In this document: one piece after another, positions 45,070 through 54,738 of the stretch
Numbering within the stretch: the stretch's first letter is position 1
Layout: each line of letters begins with the position of its first letter
Assembly (NCBI RefSeq): GCF_000178855.1
Contig: NZ_ADVG01000002.1
Coordinates: 1,984,001-2,048,000 of the forward strand
Length of the DNA: 64,000 nucleotides
From: Ktedonobacter racemifer DSM 44963
GTDB lineage: Bacteria; Chloroflexota; Ktedonobacteria; Ktedonobacterales; Ktedonobacteraceae
Direction of reading: 5' to 3'
Program-made: the position numbers and the translations under genes
The notes under the pieces: model-generated
The model's database searches: none
What the model was told of the DNA's origin: nothing
Seen by the model: the letters and a program-made list of their open reading frames with translations, nothing else

Positions 45070-46584
45070 ATGCACTACTGCTATGCCTGCGGCTCTGCCC
45101 TCTCCTCAGAGCACGCTCAGTACTGCGACAATTGTGGCAAATCCCAGATACCACCCACAGCCACCAGCGGTACTATGACTCCCATAGATGCAGATCCAGT
45201 TCCTGCCTTTTCCTTTCAGGAGTTCATGCCAGCCAAAGAAGCTGCAACAGCCCTTTCAGGGGAGCATTATCAGGGCAAAGAAGTCTCACATTATGCCATG
45301 CCAGCGGTCCATATGCCTGAAGCTACAAATGCGCAGTCCGCATCTGAGCAATTTGCATCGGGTATTCCCAACAGTGCCGTAGAGGCAAACGCCATAACAG
45401 CCAATGAACCAACCGTGGCGATGCCCTCTTCAGCCGAACACGGGCCGCTAGCATCTGTTTACCAGCCACAGAGTGGGGTCTTCCCCCCACAGGCACCTGT
45501 GCCACAGCCGGGAGCAGCTTACGATCCTGCCGCGATACATTCTGTCTCGTCGCCGCAGAATATATACCCTCCCATACCAGGGCAGGCGCCTTATTACGGT
45601 CCCCAGGGTGCGCCCTCAGCCTTCCCCCCACAGGCCAGCTCACCGTACGGCCCCTACTACCCACCAGTTCCCGCGCCAACCCCGCGCAAACGCTCCTGGT
45701 TCAGTAGTACGCCCGCCAAAATTTTAATTGCCGCTATTCTCCTGGTCCTCCTGATCGGTGGCAGCGCAACGAGTTACTATATCTATTTAATTACGCGCCC
45801 CAAGCCGGTCATTAGCATCGACAGTGTTTATAAAGTCAATGCCTTGCCAACCGGCTCAACCAATGTTGGTCTCACCTTCAAAGGCTCCGATTTCACCAAA
45901 AGCTCCCCAATCACTATTCTGATGGATGGATACCGTCTTCCAGAGCAGCCACAAATCATCAGCGACAAGGATGGCAAAGCTGATGCTGTACTCACAGTCA
46001 AAGAAGAATGGGTCACCGGCAAGCACACACTGACAGCCAAAGATGGTGACGGCTATACGACCGCCAAAGGGGTCGCGATTAACATTGTTAAACAGGGCGA
46101 GGCAGGTACGCCAGGACCCGGTGGAGCACCAGCCGACAATAAATCATTCACTATCAGTGGGCAAACAAATAAGAATACTGATCTCAACATTACAGTTACT
46201 GGTCAACCCGATCCTCAGGGGGGATTAGCTTGCTTTGAGGGTGACGATGGTCATGTCGTCACCGATACAGGCAAACTCGACGATGGCACACCGTATACGA
46301 CTAAGTTCGCGACCACCTGTAGCGGTACCTACAAAAGCGGCAAACTCGAAGTCACTGAAACCATGAAGCAGGAAGAGACGACCTTCGTCACGCAGGGTGT
46401 CACCTTTACCTGCAAGACAAAGACACCTTATGAGAGCCTGAAAGTAGAAGGTACCTACGGATCCAATCAACGTTTCAGTGGCACTTATACTTTTCCAGCA
46501 ACGACAGCGACCTGCACACCATATGATATTAGTCTCACAACGCAAGCAGAGAGCGGCACATGGGGCGGTGGCCCCAGTTTTTAG
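45070..46584 (+). CDS. Zinc-ribbon membrane protein with Ig-like outer domains (first of a tandem pair)
   Basis: The 504 aa protein starts with a zinc ribbon (CYACGSALSSEHAQYCDNCG). A long Pro/Ala/Gln-rich part includes the shared motif FSFQEFMPAKEAA. One membrane segment lies at about 220 (ILIAAILLVLLIGGSATSYY). Outside, an Ig-like domain follows (ISIDSVYKVNALPTGSTNVG to HTLTAKDGDGYTTAKGVAI), then a second beta-rich domain with paired Cys (CSGTYKSGKLEVTETMKQEE). A paralogue follows 300 bp downstream. The function is unknown. The ribosome site is GAGG. Confidence 0.75.
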   Translation: MHYCYACGSALSSEHAQYCDNCGKSQIPPTATSGTMTPIDADPVPAFSFQEFMPAKEAATALSGEHYQGKEVSHYAMPAVHMPEATNAQSASEQFASGIPNSAVEANAITANEPTVAMPSSAEHGPLASVYQPQSGVFPPQAPVPQPGAAYDPAAIHSVSSPQNIYPPIPGQAPYYGPQGAPSAFPPQASSPYGPYYPPVPAPTPRKRSWFSSTPAKILIAAILLVLLIGGSATSYYIYLITRPKPVISIDSVYKVNALPTGSTNVGLTFKGSDFTKSSPITILMDGYRLPEQPQIISDKDGKADAVLTVKEEWVTGKHTLTAKDGDGYTTAKGVAINIVKQGEAGTPGPGGAPADNKSFTISGQTNKNTDLNITVTGQPDPQGGLACFEGDDGHVVTDTGKLDDGTPYTTKFATTCSGTYKSGKLEVTETMKQEETTFVTQGVTFTCKTKTPYESLKVEGTYGSNQRFSGTYTFPATTATCTPYDISLTTQAESGTWGGGPSF

Positions 46585-46596
46585 TTAGGCAGACTA

Positions 46597-46657
46597 CGGG
46601 GAAAGAGGTGTTGATGGAAAATGGCAGAGCCATTTTCCATCAACACCTCTTTCCCCG
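46597..46657. repeat. 28-bp perfect palindrome between the zinc-ribbon paralogues
   Basis: Arms 46597-46624 and 46630-46657, loop CAGAG. It lies 12 nt after the stop of the first gene. No T-tract follows. The rest of the 300 bp spacer shows no gene. Confidence 0.92.
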
Positions 46658-46885
46658 AGGGGAGAGTAGCGAGATGAGGCAAGAACTGGAAAGACCTGTT
46701 TGAAGAGAAAAGCAAGGTGCGCAAAGCCGATAAATATGCTATACTCCTAGCATATTTGCACATTATCCTTTAGCAATACGAGCGTCCAGGCTCTCAACAC
46801 CTTCTTCTGGACCAGAGCGCACTTATTCACCACCTACTTAAAAACACACACAAAGCACATCCCAGGTATATTGGAGGATGCATTC

Positions 46886-48538
46886 ATGCTACACTGCCAA
46901 GCTTGTGGAGCGGAAGTCCCCTCAGATGGCGCACGTTTCTGTGGCAACTGCGGGCAACCTGTTTCCCCTCCCCAGCCAGTAGAAGCTCCGGCTCTGGCTC
47001 ATAAAACTCCGTCTTTCAACGAAAATCCATCGTTCAATGAAGACCGCTCCCTCGCTGATGCTAAGACGGTCCGGGGCACTCCCCCACAGGCCGCGAGCAC
47101 TTCCGCAGCATCTCAGCCGGGCGATAACGCCAATGATTTCTCGTTTCAGGAGTTTCAGCCTGCCAAGGAACAAGAGGCCCCAGGCCAGCAACCAGCCAGA
47201 CAAGAGGAGGCGAAAACGGCCTATGGTGGCGGTGAGCACTTTGGGGCGCCCGTGGAAGCAGAAAGGCCTCAAGCGGCGGCCCCATCTACTCCAGCAGCAG
47301 GATATGCGGCTCCTCCTCAAATGCCTCCACGAGCACCAATGGCCCCAGGTGGTTCCTACGCGCCACCCGCTTCTATGCCAGGCGCGGCATACCCTCCCGC
47401 CGCACCCGCGCCTGTGCAACCGAGCATACCCGCGCCACAGGCTACACCCTATCAGCCGGGTGGATATCCTCCTCCCACCACACCATATCAACCCGGTGCC
47501 TTTCAACAGCAGCAGAGCGTGCCTTTACAACCGGGATACCCACCACTCCCACCTGCCGGAACACCTCCAGCCTTCCCAGGTGCCTATCCCGCGGGCGCCT
47601 ATCCCCCGCCGCAGCAGAAAAAATCCTGGCTGAGTACAACCGCAGGCAAGGTAACTATCGGACTCCTGATCGTCGTGCTCCTGCTGGGAGGCATAGGAGT
47701 TTATGCGGTCTATCAACTCACTCGTCCCAAGCCAATCATTAACGTGACGAGCAGCTATAAAGTCGGGAGTGTACCCGCAGGTTCGACAAGTACCAGCTTG
47801 CATGTGACCGGGCAACAATTCTCCAATAGCTCAGACATTACCTTCCTCCTGGATGGCAATCCTATCGCAGGCCAGCCGCCAGTACTGAGTGATAAAGATG
47901 GCAAGGTCTCTAGCGATCTCAAAATTGATACGGGCTGGAGCATCGGTCAACACACCCTGACCGCCAAGGATGCCGGCGGATATACCACCAAAGATGGTAT
48001 TCCTATTCATGTCGTCTCTGAAGGGCAGGCCCATACCCCAGGCCCCAAAGGTTCTCCCTCAGATGATCAGAGTTTCAAGCTGGAGGTTCTGCTCATCGGC
48101 CAGGATAGCGAGAGCGGCAAACCCTTTACAAGCAAGGCCACACTTATCGTGACAGGCCGCCCCGATCCCGCAGGCGGCAGCATCTGCACACAGTACGCCG
48201 ATGGGCAGCCTCATACCGCGACCGACACCTCTGCTAGTGGGGCCAATACTCGCGAGACTATTGCTTCCCAATGTGATGGTAACTATAAAAGCGGTAAGGT
48301 CGACTATACAGAGAAGCTCTTGCAAGATAGCCTCGAAATTACGGAACAGGGGCGAACCTTTAAGTGCGCGCTTGATAATGCCAACACGGCCCTGCACCTG
48401 ACTGGAGACTTCGATGGACCCAGCACGGCAAAAGGCACCTTTGACAATGGCTCTCAATCATATACCTGTGATATTCCTGGTACCAATAAACTGCTAACGC
48501 ATGCTACAGGCTCCTGGACTGGCCTTAAAGTCGCATAG
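46886..48538 (+). CDS. Zinc-ribbon membrane protein with Ig-like outer domains (second of a tandem pair)
   Basis: The 550 aa protein is a paralogue of the preceding gene. It has the zinc ribbon CQACGAEVPSDGARFCGNCG, the shared motif FSFQEFQPAKEQE and a longer Pro/Ala/Gln/Tyr-rich part. A membrane segment sits near 255 (VTIGLLIVVLLLGGIGVYAV). The Ig-like domain (PIINVTSSYKVGSVPAGSTS to HTLTAKDAGGYTTKDGI) and a second beta domain with CDGNYKSGKVDYTEKLL follow. TTGGAGG precedes the ATG. Its TAG is directly followed by a 46-bp perfect palindrome. Confidence 0.77.
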   Translation: MLHCQACGAEVPSDGARFCGNCGQPVSPPQPVEAPALAHKTPSFNENPSFNEDRSLADAKTVRGTPPQAASTSAASQPGDNANDFSFQEFQPAKEQEAPGQQPARQEEAKTAYGGGEHFGAPVEAERPQAAAPSTPAAGYAAPPQMPPRAPMAPGGSYAPPASMPGAAYPPAAPAPVQPSIPAPQATPYQPGGYPPPTTPYQPGAFQQQQSVPLQPGYPPLPPAGTPPAFPGAYPAGAYPPPQQKKSWLSTTAGKVTIGLLIVVLLLGGIGVYAVYQLTRPKPIINVTSSYKVGSVPAGSTSTSLHVTGQQFSNSSDITFLLDGNPIAGQPPVLSDKDGKVSSDLKIDTGWSIGQHTLTAKDAGGYTTKDGIPIHVVSEGQAHTPGPKGSPSDDQSFKLEVLLIGQDSESGKPFTSKATLIVTGRPDPAGGSICTQYADGQPHTATDTSASGANTRETIASQCDGNYKSGKVDYTEKLLQDSLEITEQGRTFKCALDNANTALHLTGDFDGPSTAKGTFDNGSQSYTCDIPGTNKLLTHATGSWTGLKVA

Positions 48539-48634
48539 AGAGGCATAAAGTTTCATAAAGGGATATGCTCAAGCCCTGGCAGCCTAAAGGCTGCCAGGGC
48601 TTGAGCATATCCCTTTATGAAACTTTATGCCTCT
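48539..48634. repeat. 46-bp perfect palindrome directly after a stop codon
   Basis: Arms 48539-48584 and 48589-48634 with loop TAAA. All 46 pairs match. The first base follows the TAG of the zinc-ribbon gene. It is the longest palindrome of the window. No T-tract follows on the plus strand. Confidence 0.95.
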
Positions 48635-48692
48635 TGCTATGATGAGGGTAAGGTCGCACTGTATAGATAGGCATAATAAGAAGGAGCAGGCC

Positions 48693-49175
48693 ATGAGACC
48701 AGGATCGAGCGAACAGAGACCGCCACAGATAATACGTCAGAAGATCCCTTCCTCCTCCTCTTTACCCCAGATGCCGCTTGCTCACAAGCCTTCCAGGCGC
48801 GGGCGCTGGCTCTGTTATACCAGTATTTTTCTCTGCGGCTGGTGCTTTACAGCCCTGCTAGAACACCTGCTCTGGTTTTCGCTGACTATCCCTTTCTCCT
48901 GGGTTCAGCTTGCGGTCCCCCTCTTGCTCACCTCCACGGCCCACCTGACCCTCTTTCCAGAACTGGCGCCTCCGGTCGGCAGCCTCCTCTGGAGAGAACA
49001 GACACGCTGGTTGAGCATCCTCCTGCTCCTGGCTTTAATCATTCTTCCCTCCTGCCTGGCCTTCCTACCATACGAGGGTCTGGGCATAGGCTGGGCATGG
49101 CCCTGGCCCCTGACCATCCTATTACTGCTCGGCACAGGCTTCATTCTATGGAAGACGCTGCACACCGCGACCTGA
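48693..49175 (+). CDS. Small multi-pass membrane protein
   Basis: This 160 aa protein of unknown family has a basic, Pro-rich N-terminus and four membrane segments (WLCYTSIFLCGWCFTALLEH, TIPFSWVQLAVPLLLTS, WLSILLLLALIILPSCLAFL, WPWPLTILLLLGTGFILW). The start at 48693 has AAGGAG upstream. It stands between palindrome and repeat sequences. Confidence 0.68.
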   Translation: MRPGSSEQRPPQIIRQKIPSSSSLPQMPLAHKPSRRGRWLCYTSIFLCGWCFTALLEHLLWFSLTIPFSWVQLAVPLLLTSTAHLTLFPELAPPVGSLLWREQTRWLSILLLLALIILPSCLAFLPYEGLGIGWAWPWPLTILLLLGTGFILWKTLHTAT

Positions 49176-49197
49176 TCATGCTCTTGACTGGTAATAT

Positions 49198-49219
49198 GTA
49201 GGGTCCATGCTGGCATGGA
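49198..49219 (+). repeat. GTAGGGTCC hairpin, copy 2
   Basis: GTAGGG, then TCCATGC-TG-GCATGGA. Same as 2187-2209; a third copy with compensated A/T change is at 57932-57954. Confidence 0.7.
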
Positions 49220-49265
49220 TTGCGAGCGTAGTGATCTCTCCGGCGGCGTTTTCCCGGCAATGACG

Positions 49266-49276
49266 TATGGTACAAT
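49266..49276 (+). promoter_or_regulatory. Extended -10 promoter of the following gene
   Basis: TATGG followed by TACAAT (49271-49276). The same TATGGTACAAT string is used at 58076-58086. Confidence 0.5.
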
Positions 49277-49361
49277 AGAGAAGAAAGAATACATGTGTAA
49301 GGAGTTTGTAGCAGAGCACCACAGGGCATATGACCCTCCATACTCAGGAAGGCCTGGCAAC

Positions 49362-49766
49362 ATGCGATCTACGGCGAAGCACAAACAGCGTAGTTGTCAA
49401 ACACATTCTTCTAGACAGACGAACTGGTGGACATGGTGGATCTGTTTCTGGGGGGCCTACTGGATCTTCCGCCAGTGGCTCATCGCGCTCGCTGTCGTGG
49501 GCTTCTTCTTCCTTCTCTACACAGCCTGGAAAAATGATTGGCTTCATCTACGCAAACCGACTACGGTTATCTATGTCAGCAAACCCATGTCAGCCTCACC
49601 GCAGGTACATGAACAAGCATCGCGCTACGAACGAGGCTACCAGGGGTTGGACACGCCTCCGGTGGATTCAGCACCGCTCTATTCACAGAACAGGCCCTCA
49701 CCCTGGGAATACGAGCAGCCATCAACGCAGTATCCAGAGCAAGAGCCACCGGCGGCTATGCAATAG
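49362..49766 (+). CDS. Small single-pass membrane protein with Pro/Gln/Tyr-rich tail
   Basis: The 134 aa protein has a basic N-terminus (MRSTAKHKQRSCQTHSSRQT), one or two Trp-rich membrane segments (WWTWWICFWGAYWIFRQWLI, ALAVVGFFFLLYTAW) and a low-complexity C-terminal tail (NRPSPWEYEQPSTQYPEQEP). The start is uncertain: 49362 has AGGAAGG at good spacing, but an ATG at 49293 is also in frame. There is no recognised family. Confidence 0.6.
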   Translation: MRSTAKHKQRSCQTHSSRQTNWWTWWICFWGAYWIFRQWLIALAVVGFFFLLYTAWKNDWLHLRKPTTVIYVSKPMSASPQVHEQASRYERGYQGLDTPPVDSAPLYSQNRPSPWEYEQPSTQYPEQEPPAAMQ

Positions 49767-49784
49767 CCTGGCGAGCTATACGCT

Positions 49785-50144
49785 TTAATTATCGCTCGCC
49801 AGGGTCATGTTATCTAACTCAGCCAGAGCCAGCGATACTTCACGATAGCATGGCTCCCAAATATCTAGAAGCGCTTGAAACTTGGCTTTTACTTCAGGAT
49901 CGCAGGTCTCCCTGAGCCAGCGCCTCGTCTTCTCAATCTGGCATGCCTGCTCCATTAGCCAGATATGTGTGCGCTCTTTGACCGATGCCAGCGAACCAAA
50001 ACGCGTCGGCAAGTAGGCAATGACAATATCATTCCCAGAATCCTGAGATACCGTAATTTGCAATAAAGCGGTATGGCGCAGACGCTCTCCCTTGCTCACC
50101 AACACCTCATGTAACAGGAAACGCCCATATCTTTGTACAACCAT
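49785..50144 (-). CDS. Hypothetical protein, helical C-terminus
   Basis: The 119 aa protein is not recognised. The N-terminal half is beta-rich (YGRFLLHEVLVSKGERLRHT, LLQITVSQDSGNDIVIAYLP). The C-terminal half is helical (WLMEQACQIEKTRRWLRETC). The start at 50144 has AGAGG upstream; an ATG eight codons earlier is possible. It is convergent with the preceding gene, with only about 20 bp between them. Confidence 0.6.
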   Translation of the reverse strand: MVVQRYGRFLLHEVLVSKGERLRHTALLQITVSQDSGNDIVIAYLPTRFGSLASVKERTHIWLMEQACQIEKTRRWLRETCDPEVKAKFQALLDIWEPCYREVSLALAELDNMTLASDN

Positions 50145-50646
50145 ACCGACCTCTTGAGTAAGGTGCATAAGGCTTCCGCTTTCGTAGGAACCCGCCGGGC
50201 ATAATCACCCTTCGGATACGCAGTATTTCAACGTTTACTGCATCCTGGGTATACCGGTAGCCAGGCGCTTCGCCCGCTACCAGGCATGCTTTCCCCACAA
50301 ACAATGTACAAAAACACACTCCCATTTCTGAGAGCCTTCGCTATAGGGTGAAATTTCTTGCCTATCAATCTATAAGACGCATACCACCGCGAAACGTTGC
50401 ACGCCTGGCTTATTATGCCCTAGATGTCCCATGCCAGGAGCTTCCAAACATCAGTACGTACCCACCCTTGAACCTGTGAGCAAGCACAAAAAAGATGCTG
50501 ATTGTGACAATTTTGCGCATAAACAATTACAAACGATCCATTGGCCACTACTATATTATTAATAACAAAAAAGCGCAAATAGATACAGCAGAAAGCTAGA
50601 ACACTAGTACTTCTGCTAGCCTATGAAGGAGCCTGAAGGCAGCGCC
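50145..50646. other. Intergenic region without recognised gene
   Basis: A hairpin GGTAG-16 nt-CTACC lies near 50260-50285. The remainder (50300-50640) is A/T-rich. I see no gene, promoter of good quality or repeat family member. Confidence 0.55.
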
Positions 50647-53600
50647 TTACTGATAGCGCAGCGCCTCCGCTGGCGCAATTCGGCCAGCCTGCCAGGCCGG
50701 GAGCAAGGCTCCCAGGAAGGAGGCCAACAGCGCGATCCCGGCAATGGCGGCCAGGTAGTACCAGGGAATCGTAAAGGTCAACCCGGTCTGATACTGCTCA
50801 AAGAAGTTAGCGGCAAAGATGTTGCGTGATAAGATAATCCCTAAACCAATACCCAGAACGCTGCCAAAGGCACCCACTAAGAATGACTCCAGCAGAAAGG
50901 CCCAGCGCACCATGCTCCTGCTACACCCAAGCGCGCGCAACATACCAATCTGTTGACGACGCTCAATAACGGCGCGCGTTCCCGTAATGGCCAGCGCGGC
51001 CACTCCCAGTAAGAGCGTCACTCCTACAACGCCAATCAAGACATTACTCAACAATATTCGCGGGCCACGTAGCTGCCAGATTACATCTTCGAGTACGGTT
51101 GTTTCCAGCCCATAATCGAGGTAGGCTGAACCCAGCGCCAGTGCCAGCGCCCGCTTATCCTGGCCGGGCGCGACCTTAAAATAGTAGGTCTGCAACTGGG
51201 GTTGGGCACTGGTAAATGAGGCACCCGTCAAGGCCCGAACGCTGGCGGCGGAACGGGGAACATAGAGGCCAAAATGAGAGGCGTCACTGTTATCTACAAC
51301 CCCGATGACTGTTACCTTCATCGCCTCTTTGGTGCTTGGACCGACCAGCCAGAGTGGAACTGCGGAAAAGCTCCTGTCTCCTTGCGCAACACCACTGAGC
51401 GAGAAAGCGGTCTGTGGATCAATATTGGGTGGTGTGGCGGGAACAGTGTACTCGCTGGGAGCTGGCACCGATGGATCATAGACTGGAAAAGGTGAGCGAT
51501 ATGGCAGGGCGCTGCTATCAATCAAGGCATAGTCAGGATGCTGTTGTAGCGCGGCCCAGATGGCTGCGTCGTTCTCAAATCCCTTCGCCCGCGCGGAGAG
51601 ATGCAAACCATAGCCCTGCAAGAAGCCGCCATCGACAAGCTGTGCTGGATAGATGCTCCAGCGGGGAGCATTCGCGCTCAACTGCATTACGCCAACCTCC
51701 GTCGCGCTCCGCATTCCGATAGCAGAGAATTGAGAGGTGGCAAAACCATGCGCGGCAAGCGATGTCGAGAGGTCCGGCAACGACTTAAAATAGGCGGTCG
51801 CTTGAATATCATACCCGCCCGTCTGTTGATCGATATCGGCGTAACTGTTCTGCACGGAGTTCGTAATCACAGCCATCACGGTCATGGCGAACACAACCAG
51901 GCTAAACATGACCACGCTCAGGCCCATACGGAAGCGACGGTGTAGCGGGTAGGCCGCAGCCAGGCTCATCGTGGCGTAGAGACGTGGAACAATCGTCCAC
52001 ATACGCAACAACGGCGCGATAAGCAAACCCGCATTGGCGATCAGCGCCCAGGTCGCCCCCAGCACCATCATAATACCCGCGACAAAGAAGATCTCAATGC
52101 CTCCCTGAAAGCGATGAAAGCCCAGGATGGCCAGAATATCAAAGGGCAACGCCCAATATCCCAGGAGCAGCAAGCCCGCCAGCGCGGCAAAGAGGCCACC
52201 AGAAATCCGGCGCGAGGCCGCGTAGTTCTCGCGCCTCCACACTCGCCAGTTGAAGATATCTAACAACCATGTTACCAGCCTGCGCATCCCCAGTCCAATA
52301 CCCACCACAAGCAGCGATATGCCGCAAGAGAAGGACAACACCTGTTGTTGCTGTAGCCCTAAGCGAAATAGCCACCAACCAAGCACCAGCGGCACCAGGC
52401 CAATCTCCACCAGGAGTATCGCCAGCCCACCAGCCGCCTCGGGCAAAACCTCAAGTGTCATGCGCCGCGCCTGCCGCCTCCGTGATGTGGGTTTGCTGCC
52501 AATAGATGTCTCTCCAGAGCGCACCAGCAGGCGCAACATCTGCCAGGCGCGCTGCAATGACTCACGCAACGACACCTGTTTTCCAGACTCGGGCAGATCT
52601 CGCAGGGCCTCGATGACATTCATCCGGCTCACCAGCCAGGAGGAAAAAACAACCGAGCAGAAGGTAAATATGACTCCCAGGCAATAGGCAATAATAAAGC
52701 TACGTGGCTGCACACTAAATTTGAGCGGAAAGTTAAAACGCGCCATCAATGGGCGTAAGAACCAGATCAGCGCCGCGCCACCACCAACGCCAAAGAGCAG
52801 GCCAACGAAGGAGGCCAGCAGGTCATAGACCGCGCCCTCAAAGAGAAACATCAAGACCAGGTGATGCCTTTGCACGCCAATAGCGCGCGCCATGCCCATC
52901 TCCTTGCGCCGTTCTGCCGCGAGCAACACAAAGATAAGCAGGATCAGCAGCAGGCCAATCGCCAGGGCAAACAGGGTGAAGAGGGCAAAGATCCGCGAAA
53001 AGATATCCTCCGCCTTCTGCGTATTCTCCACCCCCTGCTGTTTGACCTGAATCACGTGGACTGAGCGTGGGGTCATGCGCTCAAGCTTGTCCGAAACTAC
53101 GTCGGAGAGCGAGGTCCCAACAGGCTCTGCCCCGCTGCGGTTGCGCACGAAAATTTGATTGATCACGGGTTCGTCGAGATCCTGGAAGCCGCGCACGATC
53201 TGTACATTCGCCAGGAGAAAGGGGTTATCTCCCACCAGGCCATCGTTGCTGACGATCCCCGCGACACGCACCTGGAAGCGCTTACCAGGCCAGTCCTGGG
53301 AGTAGAGATAGAGCGTGTCGCCGCTGCTGGCATTGAGGAACTGGGCCGTAGTGATATTGAGATAGACCTCGTTCTTCCCCAGTTCGCGAATAGTGCGATG
53401 CTGCCTGGTTCCCTGGTCAGTCATGCCACCAAAGCCCAGTTCGCTATCGGGAACGATCCCCAAAGCCGTAACCTTGGAGCGAACCTGGCGCGAGGTTTCA
53501 TCGGCGATAAGAATATTCTGCATGCGTAATGCCGCGCCCAGAGCCGTAATATCGGGCTCCTGCTGCGCTCTCGTCTGCAAGCGCTGGTAGATACGCTCCG

Positions 53601-53916
53601 AGTACACGCCCAGAGTACCCGAGCCGCCTTCGACGAGCTCATCTACGTTGCCCCAATTGAAGACCGCCACCGTCTGCACAGTTGAGGTTAAGACATCGCC
53701 AGTCGTTAACACGCTGGAGAGGAGGGTAGTTGAAAGCATCAAAGCGCCAATGATCAGGAACATCTGTGAACGCCGTCGTGGGATATTGCGCACACCAATC
53801 TTAAAGAAGAGCATGTTGGTCAGCGCCAGAAGCAGCACGACGACAACGATCACCCCTGTGATGATCATCAGAGCCAGCGCAAAGCGATCCATTGGAATAC
53901 CAAACAGAGCTGTCAT
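50647..53916 (-). CDS. Large FtsX-type ABC permease (MacB-like, two FtsX units)
   Basis: The 1,089 aa protein has a membrane segment at the N-terminus (LALMIITGVIVVVVLLLALT), a large outside domain, and a first FtsX unit at about 310-440 (IGLLLILLIFVLLAAERRKE, MGMARAIGVQRHHLVLMFLF). A middle stretch of several segments follows. The second outside domain begins near 680, and a second FtsX unit is near 960-1080 (IERRQQIGMLRALGCSRSMV). ERR-x-E/Q-IGMxRAIG-type loops are the FtsX hallmark. No ATPase gene is in the window. ATGA overlap with the SGNH hydrolase gene shows coupling. Confidence 0.82.
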   Translation of the reverse strand: MTALFGIPMDRFALALMIITGVIVVVVLLLALTNMLFFKIGVRNIPRRRSQMFLIIGALMLSTTLLSSVLTTGDVLTSTVQTVAVFNWGNVDELVEGGSGTLGVYSERIYQRLQTRAQQEPDITALGAALRMQNILIADETSRQVRSKVTALGIVPDSELGFGGMTDQGTRQHRTIRELGKNEVYLNITTAQFLNASSGDTLYLYSQDWPGKRFQVRVAGIVSNDGLVGDNPFLLANVQIVRGFQDLDEPVINQIFVRNRSGAEPVGTSLSDVVSDKLERMTPRSVHVIQVKQQGVENTQKAEDIFSRIFALFTLFALAIGLLLILLIFVLLAAERRKEMGMARAIGVQRHHLVLMFLFEGAVYDLLASFVGLLFGVGGGAALIWFLRPLMARFNFPLKFSVQPRSFIIAYCLGVIFTFCSVVFSSWLVSRMNVIEALRDLPESGKQVSLRESLQRAWQMLRLLVRSGETSIGSKPTSRRRQARRMTLEVLPEAAGGLAILLVEIGLVPLVLGWWLFRLGLQQQQVLSFSCGISLLVVGIGLGMRRLVTWLLDIFNWRVWRRENYAASRRISGGLFAALAGLLLLGYWALPFDILAILGFHRFQGGIEIFFVAGIMMVLGATWALIANAGLLIAPLLRMWTIVPRLYATMSLAAAYPLHRRFRMGLSVVMFSLVVFAMTVMAVITNSVQNSYADIDQQTGGYDIQATAYFKSLPDLSTSLAAHGFATSQFSAIGMRSATEVGVMQLSANAPRWSIYPAQLVDGGFLQGYGLHLSARAKGFENDAAIWAALQQHPDYALIDSSALPYRSPFPVYDPSVPAPSEYTVPATPPNIDPQTAFSLSGVAQGDRSFSAVPLWLVGPSTKEAMKVTVIGVVDNSDASHFGLYVPRSAASVRALTGASFTSAQPQLQTYYFKVAPGQDKRALALALGSAYLDYGLETTVLEDVIWQLRGPRILLSNVLIGVVGVTLLLGVAALAITGTRAVIERRQQIGMLRALGCSRSMVRWAFLLESFLVGAFGSVLGIGLGIILSRNIFAANFFEQYQTGLTFTIPWYYLAAIAGIALLASFLGALLPAWQAGRIAPAEALRYQ

Positions 53917-54725
53917 ATGATCCTGTGTTGTTTCATGCCCTGGTAGAACAGCTGAGCTAGACGCGCGTACCCCGCAGCACTTGGATGAAAACCGTCATCG
54001 CTAATAAACTCTGGATGCGAGGTTAGTTCCTGCCAGGCCTGGAAAAGGTCAATCAGCACTACATGGTGACGATCTACAACAGACTGTATAACAGCATTAT
54101 AGCTAGCAACTGAACGCGCGAGTTGTGTGGTATCGGTCGAATTGAAACGAGGAAGAAGAGTTAAATCGGGGACGTTTGCGATGACAATCCGCACATGCGG
54201 AAGCTTAGTCTGTAAATCTTGCAGCAGGTGCTCAAGGTCCTGGGCATAGCTAGAGGGAGGCACATTATCGACCAGGTCATTAACCGCCAACCAGACAGTA
54301 ATCAAGTTGGGATGGGCATCGATGGCGACTGGTAGCTCAACGCCAAGCGCATCATGAGCGTCCATACCTGGAATGCCAAGGTTGATCAGTCGGACAGTAT
54401 TCTGTCCCAGGCTCTGTTCCTGCATCTTGCCATCTCCGTTATGAGCAAGCATGCGTGAGAGAACGGCTGGCCAGCTCTCGGTGCGGGGATTTTTGCTGCC
54501 AGTGCCATAGGTATCGGAGGCCCCAATCGCGACATAGGTCATACGCGCCTGCGGCGCTGCCTGGATCGCCAGCTTGCCATTATGTTCCTGTCCTGTTAAG
54601 GGAGAAGAACAACCAGCCAGGAATAGCATCGCCAGGCAGAGGATATACAAACCCCTGACCCATACTGGAGGCAGTATACGTCGAGAGCCAGGGTTCCCAA
54701 TCCTCTGCTGGCGCACCCTATACAT
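53913..54725 (-). CDS. SGNH/GDSL-type hydrolase lipoprotein
   Basis: The 270 aa protein is an exported esterase/lipase-like enzyme. The signal ends LAMLFLAGCSS with a lipobox. The SGNH blocks are present in order: AIGASDTYG (Ser), NLGIPGMDAHD (Gly), WLAVNDL (Asn) and SDDGFHPSAAGY (Asp and His). The substrate is unknown. The start is uncertain; ATG at 54725, 14 bp after the secG stop, gives a normal signal peptide. A GTG start at 54758 would overlap secG. It is translationally coupled to the FtsX-type permease. Confidence 0.82.
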   Translation of the reverse strand: MYRVRQQRIGNPGSRRILPPVWVRGLYILCLAMLFLAGCSSPLTGQEHNGKLAIQAAPQARMTYVAIGASDTYGTGSKNPRTESWPAVLSRMLAHNGDGKMQEQSLGQNTVRLINLGIPGMDAHDALGVELPVAIDAHPNLITVWLAVNDLVDNVPPSSYAQDLEHLLQDLQTKLPHVRIVIANVPDLTLLPRFNSTDTTQLARSVASYNAVIQSVVDRHHVVLIDLFQAWQELTSHPEFISDDGFHPSAAGYARLAQLFYQGMKQHRII

Positions 54726-54738
54726 GTGGGTAAAGGCG

